A stretch of 53,847 nt of DNA from JACZSB01 sp965372015. GTDB taxonomy: Bacteria; Fidelibacterota; Marinisomatia; SCGC-AAA003-L08; TS1B11. Position 1 is the stretch's first letter. Each line of letters opens with the position of its first letter. Positions 33,340-43,242 of the stretch are shown in pieces. A program made the translations under genes and the position numbers. The stretch lies in contig CBDVAP010000004.1 of assembly GCA_965372015.1 (NCBI GenBank), positions 1 through 53,847 on the forward strand, in the 5' to 3' direction. A model generated the notes under the pieces. That model had not been told where the DNA came from, ran no database searches, and saw nothing but the letters and a program-made list of their open reading frames with translations.

Positions 33340-34479
33340 ATGTATCTCAGAATAATCCTACCCCTTTCGCTGGTATCTTTCCTGGCTTTGACCGGGTGTG
33401 CGCCCAAAGCTACTTCGCAGTCAGACATGGATACACCGGAAAACCAATACCGCCTGGGTGTCAGAAATCTCGATAGTGGCGACTACCAAACCGCCGCCCG
33501 GGCTTTCCAGCGCGCCGTGGATTTGGACAGAAAATTCGCCCTGGGTTGGAGCGGCTTGGGCCTCACACAAGCCCACTTGGGGAATTTCGAGGAAGGTGAG
33601 CGTTCGGTGGACAAGGGGATCAGCCTGGCCGGTAAGGATCCGATGGCTCACATATACCGGGCCCGTTTCTGGATTGTCAATCGGAAAGCCAAGGGTTGGT
33701 TCGACCGGGCCGAGAAAGCCCTGGAGCGAGCCTTGAAGCTGGATGCGGGCAATGAAGCCGCCGAGTTCTACCTGGGCGAGGCCCACTTCTTCGCTATGAA
33801 TTTCGGCCAGGCGGGAAAGCAATTCGGCAAAGTGGTGGCACTCGATGGAGACTATTCCGGAAGGGCCGATAAACGCTGGGCGCTGGCCCAGGAGGTGGTC
33901 CGGGCGAACCCGGGCACGGATGCCGGTCGCAAGATCGCCCTGAAGTCGGAAATTTCCAAGGCCGACCTGGCGGTACTATTTGCTGAAGAGCTTAAGGCAA
34001 CTGAAATTATTAAAAAATTTACATCCTCTACCGGACAGGCGGCCTATCAACCTCCTGGAACCCCGGATCCAGGGAAGAGGATGACAATTCCCCCGGATGT
34101 CGCAGGTACTTGGGCTGAATCCTGGGTTACCGAAATTCTGGATCTCGGTTTATTGGAGGTGGATCCCAGTGGCAAATTTTTACCGGATAAGCCAATTACC
34201 CGCTCAGAGTTCGCCACGGCTGTGGTTCGTTTGCTTTCAGCGGTGACCAGAGATGCCACCCTTGACACTAAATACATGGGAGAGAGCCCTTCACGGTTCT
34301 CCGACGTGCCCGGCAGCCATTTTGCCTATAGCGCCATGGCTATCTGTGTTGAAAGAGGATTTATGATGGTTGAAGGTGGCATAATGTCTACTCGCTTTAA
34401 TCCGACTGGTGAAGTAAGCGGTGCCAAGGCATTGTTGACTATTCGAGAGTTCCGGAATTCTCTGAAAATGCCATTTTAA
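33340..34479 (+). CDS. Lipoprotein with TPR repeats and two SLH motifs
   Basis: The lipobox SFLALTGC places the lipidated Cys at residue 20. Residues ~35-190 form TPRs (GDYQTAARAFQRAVDLDRKF, then similar units). The C-terminal ~125 residues carry two S-layer-homology repeats: WVTEILDLGLLEVDPSGKFL with PITRSEFATAVVRL, then FSDVPGSHFAYSAMAICVER. SLH domains bind cell-wall polymers, so the protein may link a membrane to peptidoglycan. The SLH part is noticeably more AT-rich than its neighbours. A GAAGGAG site precedes the ATG. It sits between two LPP20-like genes. Confidence 0.83.
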   Translation: MYLRIILPLSLVSFLALTGCAPKATSQSDMDTPENQYRLGVRNLDSGDYQTAARAFQRAVDLDRKFALGWSGLGLTQAHLGNFEEGERSVDKGISLAGKDPMAHIYRARFWIVNRKAKGWFDRAEKALERALKLDAGNEAAEFYLGEAHFFAMNFGQAGKQFGKVVALDGDYSGRADKRWALAQEVVRANPGTDAGRKIALKSEISKADLAVLFAEELKATEIIKKFTSSTGQAAYQPPGTPDPGKRMTIPPDVAGTWAESWVTEILDLGLLEVDPSGKFLPDKPITRSEFATAVVRLLSAVTRDATLDTKYMGESPSRFSDVPGSHFAYSAMAICVERGFMMVEGGIMSTRFNPTGEVSGAKALLTIREFRNSLKMPF

Positions 34480-34553
34480 CCACCAGTAAAATGCTCAACC
34501 ATTTCGCGGGCTGTCATTGGTCCTTGGAAAATATTGATAAATGGAGGCGAAAT

Positions 34554-35429
34554 ATGCGGTGTTCTAAGCTGATAGCGACAATTATGGTGCTGATGATCGG
34601 TGCCTCGATTGCCCGGGCTCAGTGGGGTTCAACGCCCGGGGCGATTACCGAGGAGACGGATAGCACTCAGGTGGATTACACGGCCCGTATGATCCGAGCC
34701 ACCGGCATCGGTGCTATACCATTAAACCCGCCCAATTTGGGCGCCGCCCGGGGCATGGCCATCCGGGCCGCCAGAATGGTCGCCGTGCGCAACCTGGTGG
34801 AGGCGGTCAAGGATGTGCGCATCACCTCCGAGACTACGGTGAAGAATAATATGGTCGAGAGTGATGTGATCACCAGCAAGGTAGGAGCCATGGTCCGGGG
34901 CGCCCTGCAGGTAGGTGATGAGAAATATTTGAGTGATACGTCTGTGGAAGTCACTATGGAGGTGCCGTTGAGCGGCATCATGGACCTGGTGATGCCCACT
35001 GCAGAGAGCACCCTACCTCTGACATTGGGACAATCCACTACGCTGGCCGAGGGAACCACCCCATCGGCGGTACCGGCCATACCGGGACAGCCTATCACGG
35101 GCCTGATCATCGACGCCCGGGGATTGGGCATAAAGCCCTCCATGTCCCCACAGGTGGTGACTGACAACGGTACCGTACTCTATGGCCCCGGCAACTACCC
35201 CCGCGATTGGGCCGTGGCCCATGGTGTGGTGGGCTATCATAAGGATCCGGCCGCCGCCGCCGCGGATGCCCGGGTAGTCGGTAATCCGGTGACCATCAAA
35301 GGCCAGAGCACATCCGGCGGTTTGGGTACCGATGTGGTGATCGCCCTGGCCGACGCACAGCGAGTGGCCGGCTTGGACGGGTTCGGAGAGGCCATTGCCG
35401 CCTGCCGGGTAATGTTCATCCTAGACTGA
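34554..35429 (+). CDS. Exported LPP20-like protein
   Basis: A signal peptide (to about residue 23, ASIARA-Q) precedes an LPP20-type domain: ATGIGAIPLNPPN, then GAARGMAIRAARMVAVRNLVEAV and RITSETTVKNNMVESDVI. The C-terminal third has ITGLIIDARGLGIKPSMSP, YGPGNYPRDWAVAHGVVGY and a last VVIALADAQRV helix, as in longer members of the family. The ATG at 34554 behind GGAGG is preferred to an upstream in-frame start. Second LPP20-like gene of the cluster; only distantly similar to the first. Confidence 0.8.
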   Translation: MRCSKLIATIMVLMIGASIARAQWGSTPGAITEETDSTQVDYTARMIRATGIGAIPLNPPNLGAARGMAIRAARMVAVRNLVEAVKDVRITSETTVKNNMVESDVITSKVGAMVRGALQVGDEKYLSDTSVEVTMEVPLSGIMDLVMPTAESTLPLTLGQSTTLAEGTTPSAVPAIPGQPITGLIIDARGLGIKPSMSPQVVTDNGTVLYGPGNYPRDWAVAHGVVGYHKDPAAAAADARVVGNPVTIKGQSTSGGLGTDVVIALADAQRVAGLDGFGEAIAACRVMFILD

Positions 35430-35481
35430 GGGTTGTCAGAAACTTGGCCCCCGACCGGGGTGTTGCTGCAAGGAGTTTGCC

Positions 35482-36288
35482 ATGACGTTCCACCAGCGTG
35501 GTTTTTTCGTCCGTTCCGCCATCCCGCGGTTGGTCGGCATAGCGGGCCTGGCCGTTTGGTTGGTCGGGCTGGGCTTAACCGGGCTGTCAGCGCAGGACAA
35601 ACAGCTGTTCGGCCGGATGACTTTCCCTCTGGGCGATGTTCAGGTTCAGGTGGCCAAGACTCCCGACTGGGCCAAGGCTGCCATGAACCACGAGCTGTTC
35701 GTGGGTGATAAAGTCAAAACGACCGAGAAATCGCGTTGCGAGATTTCCTTAAACGGCGGCGGCAAGTTCCGGATCGGGGAAAAATCGGAGGTGCTGCTCA
35801 CCGAAGCGAAGGTTACCACGCTCAAAAAGGACTTCGGCGCCACCGTCACTCGCGGGCAGGTGTGGGTCGCTGCTAAGGCGGCCTTCGGTGAGAGCAAAAA
35901 CGTAGCAGTGCGAACCCCCACGGCAGTGGCGGCCATTCGTGGCACCAAGTACCGGGCAGTGGCGGGCGACGAAGAGAGCTCCGTCCTGGTTTACGAAGGC
36001 AAAGTGGACGTCAATTGGGCCCAGGCGGTGGATCAGTCCCAGGACGATCAGCAGGACGACAGCGGGGGACCGATGCGCCTCATCCAGCCCCAGGAGGTGG
36101 CGCCCCCCGAAGAGGTGCCCGGGCCCTACGAGGTTTCATTGGAGGACTGGATCAGCATCGTGGAGGGCATGCAGATAAACGTGCGGGCCGACGGCAAATA
36201 TCACATGTTCGAGTTCGACCAGGCTGCGGATACCGGTCTGGACTTCGTCCGCTGGAACAAGGACCTGGATACGGAGCAAGGGGAATAG
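35482..36288 (+). CDS. Exported FecR-domain protein
   Basis: A signal peptide or anchor (residues ~10-38) precedes a FecR domain (~60-175). It shows LFVGDKVKTTEKSRCEISLN, the KFRIGEKSEVLLTEAKV strand, VTRGQVWVAAKAAF and the hallmark VRTPTAVAAIRGTKYRAVAG. FecR domains form periplasmic beta-barrel-like or beta-helical folds and often take part in envelope signalling. The acidic C-terminus (QSQDDQQDDSGG) has no domain I recognise. No ECF sigma factor or TonB receptor is near; instead a CHASE2 adenylate cyclase follows 26 bases downstream, a pairing seen in other bacteria. Confidence 0.9.
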   Translation: MTFHQRGFFVRSAIPRLVGIAGLAVWLVGLGLTGLSAQDKQLFGRMTFPLGDVQVQVAKTPDWAKAAMNHELFVGDKVKTTEKSRCEISLNGGGKFRIGEKSEVLLTEAKVTTLKKDFGATVTRGQVWVAAKAAFGESKNVAVRTPTAVAAIRGTKYRAVAGDEESSVLVYEGKVDVNWAQAVDQSQDDQQDDSGGPMRLIQPQEVAPPEEVPGPYEVSLEDWISIVEGMQINVRADGKYHMFEFDQAADTGLDFVRWNKDLDTEQGE

Positions 36289-36314
36289 TCCCTGCGCGAA
36301 GGAACCGGACGGTA

Positions 36315-38690
36315 GTGTTTCAACTGCGGGCTGTGTTGAGCAAAGCGCTCATCGGCGCCGGGCTGGGGTTGGTCTCAGCCTTTTTTCTTTGGTTTCTAAC
36401 CTCCGCCGACTGGCTGTTCCTGAAAGAGGTGGTGGACGGTTACGAGTACCGCTCGTACGATGCCCGCTTCAAGGCTAAAACGGCCGACTTCTGGGAAGAG
36501 TCCATAGACACTGTGCTGATAGTGGATATCGACCAGCAGAGTATCAACGAGCTGGGCAATTACTTCCGTTGGTTCCACGATCAGCATGGTACACTAATCG
36601 ATTATATCAATTCAGGTAATCCCCGGGCGATTCTGTTCGATGTCCTCTTTGATCCGGAGCCCGACCTTAATCACGATACCGCCTTTGTGGCGGCCACCTA
36701 CCGGTCCGGCCGCGTTTATCACGCCATCTCGCTCTCCCAGGCCGATACACTCAATTTCCAATATCCCATGGAAGCCCCCCCCGAAGGCGTACATTTGCAT
36801 GTGCTGGCGCGGGGCGAAGGGTTTTCAGAGGCGGCGGTGCGTTTTTTTGGTGACCCGGCCGCCGCGGACTACTTGCGCGATATCAACGCCGATCTGCTCC
36901 CAGCCGACGGCCTGCCGCGAGCCGGGCAGGTGATTCGCATTCCCACTGTGCTGGATGCCCCCGGCATGATCTTGCCGGTTGCGCCGGAAACAGCCGCCCG
37001 CTTCCCTTCCGGTGAACGCTTTGACCTCACTTTCATCGACTTGCTAAACGCAGCGGTTGGTATCGGCAGCGCCAATTTCCCGCAGGACTCGGACGGTATC
37101 ATCCGCCGGGCGCCCACCGCCGTCTATTTTTCCAGCGCCGGACAGGTGTACCCCAGCCTGACTATGGCAGCCGCCATGGATTTGCTGGATGTACCGCTGG
37201 ACGGATTGGAATACGATTTCGATGATCGGCGTCTCCGGTTGCGAAATCGAGCCGGTGAAGTAGTACGAGTTATGCCCATCGATGAGCAGGGCCGCATCTG
37301 GGTGAATTACTATGGCAAACATCGCACCTTCCGCTATATCCCTTATGCCTGGGTCTCTCCGGAGATGCTGCCGTCTGAGTATTTCCAGGACAAGATCGTG
37401 CTGGTAGGGTCCACCCTGGCGGGCCTGATGGACCTGCGTTCCACCCCGGTACAGGAGACCTTCCCGGGGGTGGAAATCCATGCCAACGTGATGCTGAGCC
37501 TGCTGAAGGATGAGTTCGTGTGGCCGGTGGCCAAGTCAACGATGGTGATACTTGTGATGCTGCTGGGCGGGATTTTAGGCGCTATCCTGGTTCAGGTCCG
37601 GACCATCTGGTCCCTGCTGGTCACCCTGGCAGCAGCCGGACTATGGATCCTGCTGGCCTACATCCGGTTTCTGGATGGTTTGGTGGTGTTGGAGATAGTC
37701 CGGCCCCTGATCAGTGTCGGCGGGACCTTCCTCAGCGTCAACCTCTACCAGTTCTTGATCCTGGATAAGGACAAACGCTTCCTGAAGAAGAGCTTCAGCA
37801 CTTACATGTCACCCGAATTGATCGACCAGCTGGTGACTTCCGGGATCGAGCCGGAGCTGGGTGGCGAGTCCAACGTGCTTACGGCCTACTTCACCGATAT
37901 CCAGTCGTTTTCCTCATTCTCGGAGATTCTCACCGCCACCCAGCTTGTGGATCTGCTCAATGAGTACCTCACCGTCATGACCGATGTGCTGCTCGAGCAA
38001 GGCGGCACCCTCGACAAGTATGAAGGTGATGCCATCGTGGCCTTTTTTGGCGCCCCCTTGCTCATGGAAGATCATGCCGTCCGGGCTGTTCGTACCGCCC
38101 TGGTAATGCAGCAGAAACTGGCCGCTCTACGCGAAAAATGGTCGAGCGAAGGGGATAAATGGCCGACCATGGTACATGGTATGCGCATGCGTATCGGAAT
38201 CAACACCGGTGAGTTTGTCACCGGCAACATGGGCTCTACAACCAGAATGAACTACACCATGATGGGCGACATTGTCAACACCGCCGCCCGGCTGGAAGCC
38301 TCCGCCAAGCAGTATGGCATCTACATCCAGTGCACCACCCAGACCCTCCACCACGCCGGCCCTGATGCCTTCGAATGGCGGGACATCGACAAGGTCAAGG
38401 TAATGGGCAAATCCGAGGCGGTGGAGACGGTGGAGATCATGGCCCGGAAGGGTGGTTTGACACCCGAGCTGAGCCGGATGCGCCAGATCTTCCAGAATGG
38501 CATTGAAGCCTACCGCCAACAGAAATGGGACCAGGCTCGTCAACTCTTCGAGGAGTCGGAGCCACTGGAGGAAGTCTTTACCAAACGGCCCGGCAATCCC
38601 AGCCGCGTCTATATCGAGCGTTGTAACCATTTTAAAGCTAACCCTCCCGGATCCGACTGGGACGGCAGCTGGTCCCTGACCTCTAAATAG
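36315..38690 (+). CDS. CHASE2-domain membrane adenylate cyclase (class III)
   Basis: Layout: N-terminal helix, an extracytoplasmic CHASE2 sensor (~residues 30-390, with DTVLIVDIDQQSINELG), a group of membrane helices (~395-480) and a cytoplasmic class III cyclase (~515-700). Metal Asp residues are 528 (FTDIQSF) and 572 (EGDAIVAFFGAP). Lys568 and Asp652 (MMGDIVNTAARLE) match the adenine-recognition pair, so the product is most likely cAMP. A C-terminal helical/TPR-like piece follows. The GTG at 36315 gives 791 residues; the frame is open further upstream but overlaps fecR. Probably senses an envelope state together with the FecR protein. Confidence 0.88.
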   Translation: MFQLRAVLSKALIGAGLGLVSAFFLWFLTSADWLFLKEVVDGYEYRSYDARFKAKTADFWEESIDTVLIVDIDQQSINELGNYFRWFHDQHGTLIDYINSGNPRAILFDVLFDPEPDLNHDTAFVAATYRSGRVYHAISLSQADTLNFQYPMEAPPEGVHLHVLARGEGFSEAAVRFFGDPAAADYLRDINADLLPADGLPRAGQVIRIPTVLDAPGMILPVAPETAARFPSGERFDLTFIDLLNAAVGIGSANFPQDSDGIIRRAPTAVYFSSAGQVYPSLTMAAAMDLLDVPLDGLEYDFDDRRLRLRNRAGEVVRVMPIDEQGRIWVNYYGKHRTFRYIPYAWVSPEMLPSEYFQDKIVLVGSTLAGLMDLRSTPVQETFPGVEIHANVMLSLLKDEFVWPVAKSTMVILVMLLGGILGAILVQVRTIWSLLVTLAAAGLWILLAYIRFLDGLVVLEIVRPLISVGGTFLSVNLYQFLILDKDKRFLKKSFSTYMSPELIDQLVTSGIEPELGGESNVLTAYFTDIQSFSSFSEILTATQLVDLLNEYLTVMTDVLLEQGGTLDKYEGDAIVAFFGAPLLMEDHAVRAVRTALVMQQKLAALREKWSSEGDKWPTMVHGMRMRIGINTGEFVTGNMGSTTRMNYTMMGDIVNTAARLEASAKQYGIYIQCTTQTLHHAGPDAFEWRDIDKVKVMGKSEAVETVEIMARKGGLTPELSRMRQIFQNGIEAYRQQKWDQARQLFEESEPLEEVFTKRPGNPSRVYIERCNHFKANPPGSDWDGSWSLTSK

Positions 38691-38700
38691 CCTCCCCGGT

Positions 38701-38816
38701 ACCAGTACTGGTCTGCCAATCAACTGGTTGACCGCCACCGGTCGACCTCCCGCTGGAAAATAGCTTTCCAGTCTGCCGCTAGCCCCTTAATATCGGTTGA
38801 CCGTTCACGGTCCGAC
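38701..38816. repeat. Cluster of short palindromes
   Basis: Four inverted repeats occur in 116 bases: ACCAGTACTGGT (38701-38712, perfect); GGTTGACCG with CGGTCGACC (38726-38747); CTGGAAA with TTTCCAG (about 38752-38771); and GGTTGACCG with CGGTCCGAC (38795-38816). Two share the same left arm. They could be operators or transcript-end structures; no T-run follows. Confidence 0.5.
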
Positions 38817-38856
38817 TTCTTGAGCCCAAGTCGTATTACCGAGGTAGAGAATCCGA

Positions 38857-41800
38857 ATGAGACCAGGGTTGGCGCTGGCCCGAATAGCGGCCTTTTTGGT
38901 AGTGGTGTCGGTAGTTACCGCCGGTCGGCTACCCACGTTTCCCTCAAACACCACCCAATTAAGGGCACTGGCCGCCCGGCTCCATCAACAGCATGCTCAG
39001 CGACAGTTGGAGCTTCGGTCCCGGTTTTCGGCGGCGGAACTGGACCTGCTGCTGCTCTCAACCGGCAGGGTGGCCCAATTGCAGCGTCTGGCGGGCCGGC
39101 GGCCGGTTTATTACATCACCGATAACCTTAATGCTGCCCGCACAGTCGGTACCGACCGGCTATGGCCCGCTGGTGACCTGGGATTGGCCCTCACCGGCGA
39201 AAGTGTGACCGTGGCACTCTGGGATGGCGGCGGTGTGCTGACTTCCCACCAAGAGTTTGGCGGCCGGGCAACCCGAAGTGACACCTCCCTACCGGTGATA
39301 TATCACGCCACCCATGTAGCCGGGACCATTGCTGCCGCCGGGATCGATAACGCTGCCCATGGTATGGCCGGTAATGTCCAGGTGATTTCCTACGACTGGG
39401 ATGATGATGCCGCTGAAATGGCGGCTGCCGCGGCGGAAGGGCTGGTGCTTTCCAACCATTCCTACAGCATCGCCGCCGGGTGGGAGTGGGACTGGCTCGG
39501 GGACGGCCAATGGGCCTGGCTCGGCGATCCCTCCATCGATGGGAATGAAGACTGGATATTTGGCTTCTACCTGCCCGAGTCGGCCGATTGGGACCGGATC
39601 GCAGTCGCGGCGCCTGATTATCTGATAGTCACTTCCGCCGGTAATGACCGTGACGATGCTGGTCCCGGACCTGGCGCGGTCGAGCACTGGGTGTGGAACG
39701 GTGGGGGATGGGTGTTGGCCCAGGAGGAGCGCGATCCCGACGGCGACTACGATAGCCTGCCCGGCGGCGCCGGTAGCGCCAAGAACGTGCTGGTGGTGGG
39801 CGCGGTGGAAGACCTGCCGGATGGCTACCAGGATTCCGCTGGTGTACTGATGACCGCCTATAGTTCCTGGGGTCCTACTGATGACGGGCGCATAAAACCG
39901 GACCTGGTGGCCAATGGCGCCAGCCTATATTCTTCCCTGGCAACTAGCGATGACGCTTACGGCACCCTCAGTGGCACCTCCATGGCCGCTCCGGTGGTCA
40001 CCGGCTCCTTGGCCCTGCTCCAGGAGCACTACCGCGCAACCCACGGCGGCGCCCAGCCCCGCTCAGCCACCCTGCGGGCTCTGGTAGTGCACACCGCCCA
40101 TGAGGCCGGTGATGCTCCCGGGCCGGACTACCGCTTCGGGTGGGGCCTGCTGAACAGTGCTGCGGCAGCGGAAGTCATCTCCCTGGACAGGCCGGACAAC
40201 AGCCGGCTACAGGAACTGATATTGGTTGATGGTAGGGAGGTCACCCTCACGGCCTCCAGCGATGGATGGACGCCGTTGCGGGTTACTTTGGCCTGGACTG
40301 ATCCGCCCGGAACGGCGCCTATGGTGGCGGTCGACCCGCTTGATCTTATGTTGGTGAATGATCTCGATGTCACCCTGACCAGCATGGTTACCGGGCAGGT
40401 GGAGCACCCCTGGGTGTTGGATGGCGCCGATCCTACGCGGGCCGCAGACACCGGGATCAACGACCGGGATAATATCGAGCAGGTGCTGGTAGAGGCGCCC
40501 ACTGCCGGGGATTACCTGGTCACCGTTAATCACCAGGCCGTGTTGGTGGGCGGTTCGCAACAATTTTCCCTGGTAATTACCGGCGCAACCTTCAAGTCTC
40601 GGCCGCGTGTGCTGGTGTGGGACGGCGATTCCACCGCCGCCGACTATAGCGGACGGTATATTCGCGATCTCCTCCAGGCCGGCGATTCCATCGAGGTCGA
40701 TTACCGTACTACCCTGCCCGCCGAACTGTCCGGGTATGACGCGGCCTTTCTTTCATTTGGCAATTATGGCGCCGGTGGTCAGAACACGCCTTTCACCGGT
40801 GAGCTGGCCGCAATAGTTTGGGCCTACCTGGCAGGCGGCGGTCGCCTGTACCTGGAGGGTGGCGATGCCCTGGCCCAGGTCGGATTGGGTGTGGAAAGCA
40901 GGGATTCTCTGTGGAATATGCTGGGTATCGATTCGGTGGCCGACGGCGGGAACAGCAACTTAATCGACAGTCTGCGCGGTCAAGCTGGTGCGCTCACGGA
41001 AGGGTTGCTGTTCACTTCCTCTACCCAGGCCGGGACCAAATATATCGACCTGTATTTTCCCGGTACGGGCCTGGCGGCTTTCGAGGAAAGTGACTACGGT
41101 GTGGTGGCGGTGCAACAGGCCAATGAAAATATAAACGGCAGCCGCAGCTTCGTGTTCTCCTACGTCCTGGCCGCCCTGGTTGATGAGACCTCACCCTCGA
41201 CCAGGGAAGAGCTGCTGCGCCGGATATACAATTTCCTCCTGGAGCAAACCCCCACCCCCATGATCACCGCTGTCTCGCCTGAGGCTATCTGGCGCGGCCG
41301 ACGCACACTGGTAAATCTGTATGGCGAAAACCTGGCGGAGGTGACGGCCGTCAGCGCGGACCAGCCGGCGGTGGTGGAGAATCCGCCTGCGGTGAGCGCG
41401 GACCATTTGTCCATTAACTTGACCATAAGCGAGGAGGTCACCGCTGATTCGGTCACCATCACCGCCCAGGCCCCCGCCGGCTTAGCGGCCATAACCGTGC
41501 GCCTGGACTATGCCCCCCAGGCCGTGGATGATACCGCCGCCACGCCCGAGGATAGCACTCTGGTTCTGGCAGTGCTGTCGAACGACCGGCATCCCCCGGG
41601 TGATCCGCTGCGAATCAGCGCCGTCACGCTACCGGCGCAGGGATCAGTAACCTGGCAGCCCGGTGATACGACAATCAGTTACTCCCCGGAAACCGATTAC
41701 TTCGGGCCTGATAGCTTTACCTATACAGCAATGGATACCGCCGGGGAAACCACCCAGGCTTCAGTTTGGCTGACGATCCAGCCGGTGAACGATCCACCGC

Positions 41801-42993
41801 TGCTTACCTCACCGGCGGCGGCCCCGGCCACTCAGGATCAGTGGTTCGTATACCGGGCTACGGCTACCGATGCCGATAACGATTCATTGGCGCTCTACTT
41901 CCACAGCCTGCTCTCCTGGCTGACCGAAACCGGCGGTGATTCTGTGATGGGCACACCGGGTCCGGAGGATTCGGGTGGAGTTTTCCGTGTCTCGGCCTGG
42001 GACGGCCAACTTTATGATTCCCTGGAGGTCACCGTTACCGTTACCGCGGTCAACCAACCGCCAACCGCCCTGGATGACGCGGTCACTACCCTGGAGGACT
42101 CAGCCGTGGTGGTTCCGGTCCTGGTAAATGACAGCGACCCCGACAGCGATTCCCTGCGCGTGATCCTGCTGGGGCCGGGGCGGCAGGGTGGAGTGGTGGC
42201 GGCGGCCGGTGACACAGCTTTGCGCTATACGCCCCCGGCCGACTTTTTTGGGCTTGACACCGTGGCCTATGCCGTTCAGGACATTTATGGGGCCACCGAT
42301 ACGGCCCTGGTGCTCATTACCATCCAGCCGGTGAACGACCCACCGGGGCCATTCACGCTCCTGGCGCCTGTCAGTGGGTTCAAAATCAAGTTTGATAGTG
42401 ATAATATAGACGACTCGTTGCAATTCACCTGGGGGTCTGCCCCGGATGTAGAGGGGGATAGCGTCCGGTATTCCCTATGGGTGACACCCGCCCTGGCCGG
42501 GGTACTGGCGGTGGAACCGGGCAGTGATACCAGTTTTATTTGGCAATACCGCGACCTGGCGGCAGCCGCACTGCTAACGGGGGAACGGAGTGTGTCGGGC
42601 AGTTGGACCATCAGGGCCTCCGACGGCGATCTGTCCGTCGACGCCCGGGAGGGGCCGTTCGTACTGATACTGGACGCAGCCACCCTGGCATTACAACTGC
42701 CAGCTGCTCTCCCGCAGGATTTTGCCCTGGAACAGAATTACCCCAATCCGTTCAACCCGGCCACTACCATTCCTTTGGCCTTGCCTGAAGCAGCTGCCGT
42801 CAGTCTGGCAGTATACGACCTGCGGGGCCGGGAAATCCGGCGGTTGGTCCGGGATCGGCTGCCGGCCGGGTATCACCGGATCGTCTGGGACGGCTGTGAC
42901 GACACCGGACGGCTCCTCCCCAGCGGTATTTATCTGGTGGTCATGAAGGCCCCCGGCATCGTCCGGCAGATGAAAGCGTTGCTGCTTCGATAA
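38857..42993 (+). CDS. Secreted multidomain subtilisin-like (S8) peptidase with sorting domain
   Basis: 1378 residues. After a signal peptide (~1-23) and a propeptide-like stretch comes an S8 domain with catalytic Asp123 (VALWDGGG), His153 (HATHVAGT) and Ser375 (GTSMAAP). A beta-sandwich (~450-575, PPC/P-domain-like) follows, then an alpha/beta unit starting PRVLVWDGDSTAADYSG. After an IPT-like region come two cadherin-like/Big_9-type repeats that each open with a DDA-x-x-x-EDS motif and end in VNDPP. The last ~85 residues are a FlgD-like/type IX sorting domain beginning LEQNYPNPFNPATTI. Probably exported to the surface or medium for protein degradation. Confidence 0.93.
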   Translation: MRPGLALARIAAFLVVVSVVTAGRLPTFPSNTTQLRALAARLHQQHAQRQLELRSRFSAAELDLLLLSTGRVAQLQRLAGRRPVYYITDNLNAARTVGTDRLWPAGDLGLALTGESVTVALWDGGGVLTSHQEFGGRATRSDTSLPVIYHATHVAGTIAAAGIDNAAHGMAGNVQVISYDWDDDAAEMAAAAAEGLVLSNHSYSIAAGWEWDWLGDGQWAWLGDPSIDGNEDWIFGFYLPESADWDRIAVAAPDYLIVTSAGNDRDDAGPGPGAVEHWVWNGGGWVLAQEERDPDGDYDSLPGGAGSAKNVLVVGAVEDLPDGYQDSAGVLMTAYSSWGPTDDGRIKPDLVANGASLYSSLATSDDAYGTLSGTSMAAPVVTGSLALLQEHYRATHGGAQPRSATLRALVVHTAHEAGDAPGPDYRFGWGLLNSAAAAEVISLDRPDNSRLQELILVDGREVTLTASSDGWTPLRVTLAWTDPPGTAPMVAVDPLDLMLVNDLDVTLTSMVTGQVEHPWVLDGADPTRAADTGINDRDNIEQVLVEAPTAGDYLVTVNHQAVLVGGSQQFSLVITGATFKSRPRVLVWDGDSTAADYSGRYIRDLLQAGDSIEVDYRTTLPAELSGYDAAFLSFGNYGAGGQNTPFTGELAAIVWAYLAGGGRLYLEGGDALAQVGLGVESRDSLWNMLGIDSVADGGNSNLIDSLRGQAGALTEGLLFTSSTQAGTKYIDLYFPGTGLAAFEESDYGVVAVQQANENINGSRSFVFSYVLAALVDETSPSTREELLRRIYNFLLEQTPTPMITAVSPEAIWRGRRTLVNLYGENLAEVTAVSADQPAVVENPPAVSADHLSINLTISEEVTADSVTITAQAPAGLAAITVRLDYAPQAVDDTAATPEDSTLVLAVLSNDRHPPGDPLRISAVTLPAQGSVTWQPGDTTISYSPETDYFGPDSFTYTAMDTAGETTQASVWLTIQPVNDPPLLTSPAAAPATQDQWFVYRATATDADNDSLALYFHSLLSWLTETGGDSVMGTPGPEDSGGVFRVSAWDGQLYDSLEVTVTVTAVNQPPTALDDAVTTLEDSAVVVPVLVNDSDPDSDSLRVILLGPGRQGGVVAAAGDTALRYTPPADFFGLDTVAYAVQDIYGATDTALVLITIQPVNDPPGPFTLLAPVSGFKIKFDSDNIDDSLQFTWGSAPDVEGDSVRYSLWVTPALAGVLAVEPGSDTSFIWQYRDLAAAALLTGERSVSGSWTIRASDGDLSVDAREGPFVLILDAATLALQLPAALPQDFALEQNYPNPFNPATTIPLALPEAAAVSLAVYDLRGREIRRLVRDRLPAGYHRIVWDGCDDTGRLLPSGIYLVVMKAPGIVRQMKALLLR

Positions 42994-43242
42994 GGCCCCC
43001 GTCCGGTTCCGCAACCTGGGCGACTGAGGGCGCCGATCCAGGTAGAAATGGCTAGCTGCTGAGCCGAAATTGAGATTTTTACTCTATAATCCAGTCCTGG
43101 CCATGAACCTGCGAAAAAATCGGCATAGGCGGCAATTTTGTGCTAAGTTCCCCGCAAATTACAAACGGGTCTGCACCATTTACCGGAAGAGCCCCTGTTC
43201 CCGACGCTATATCCACCTGTCGAAATGTCGTTTTGGCAGTAT

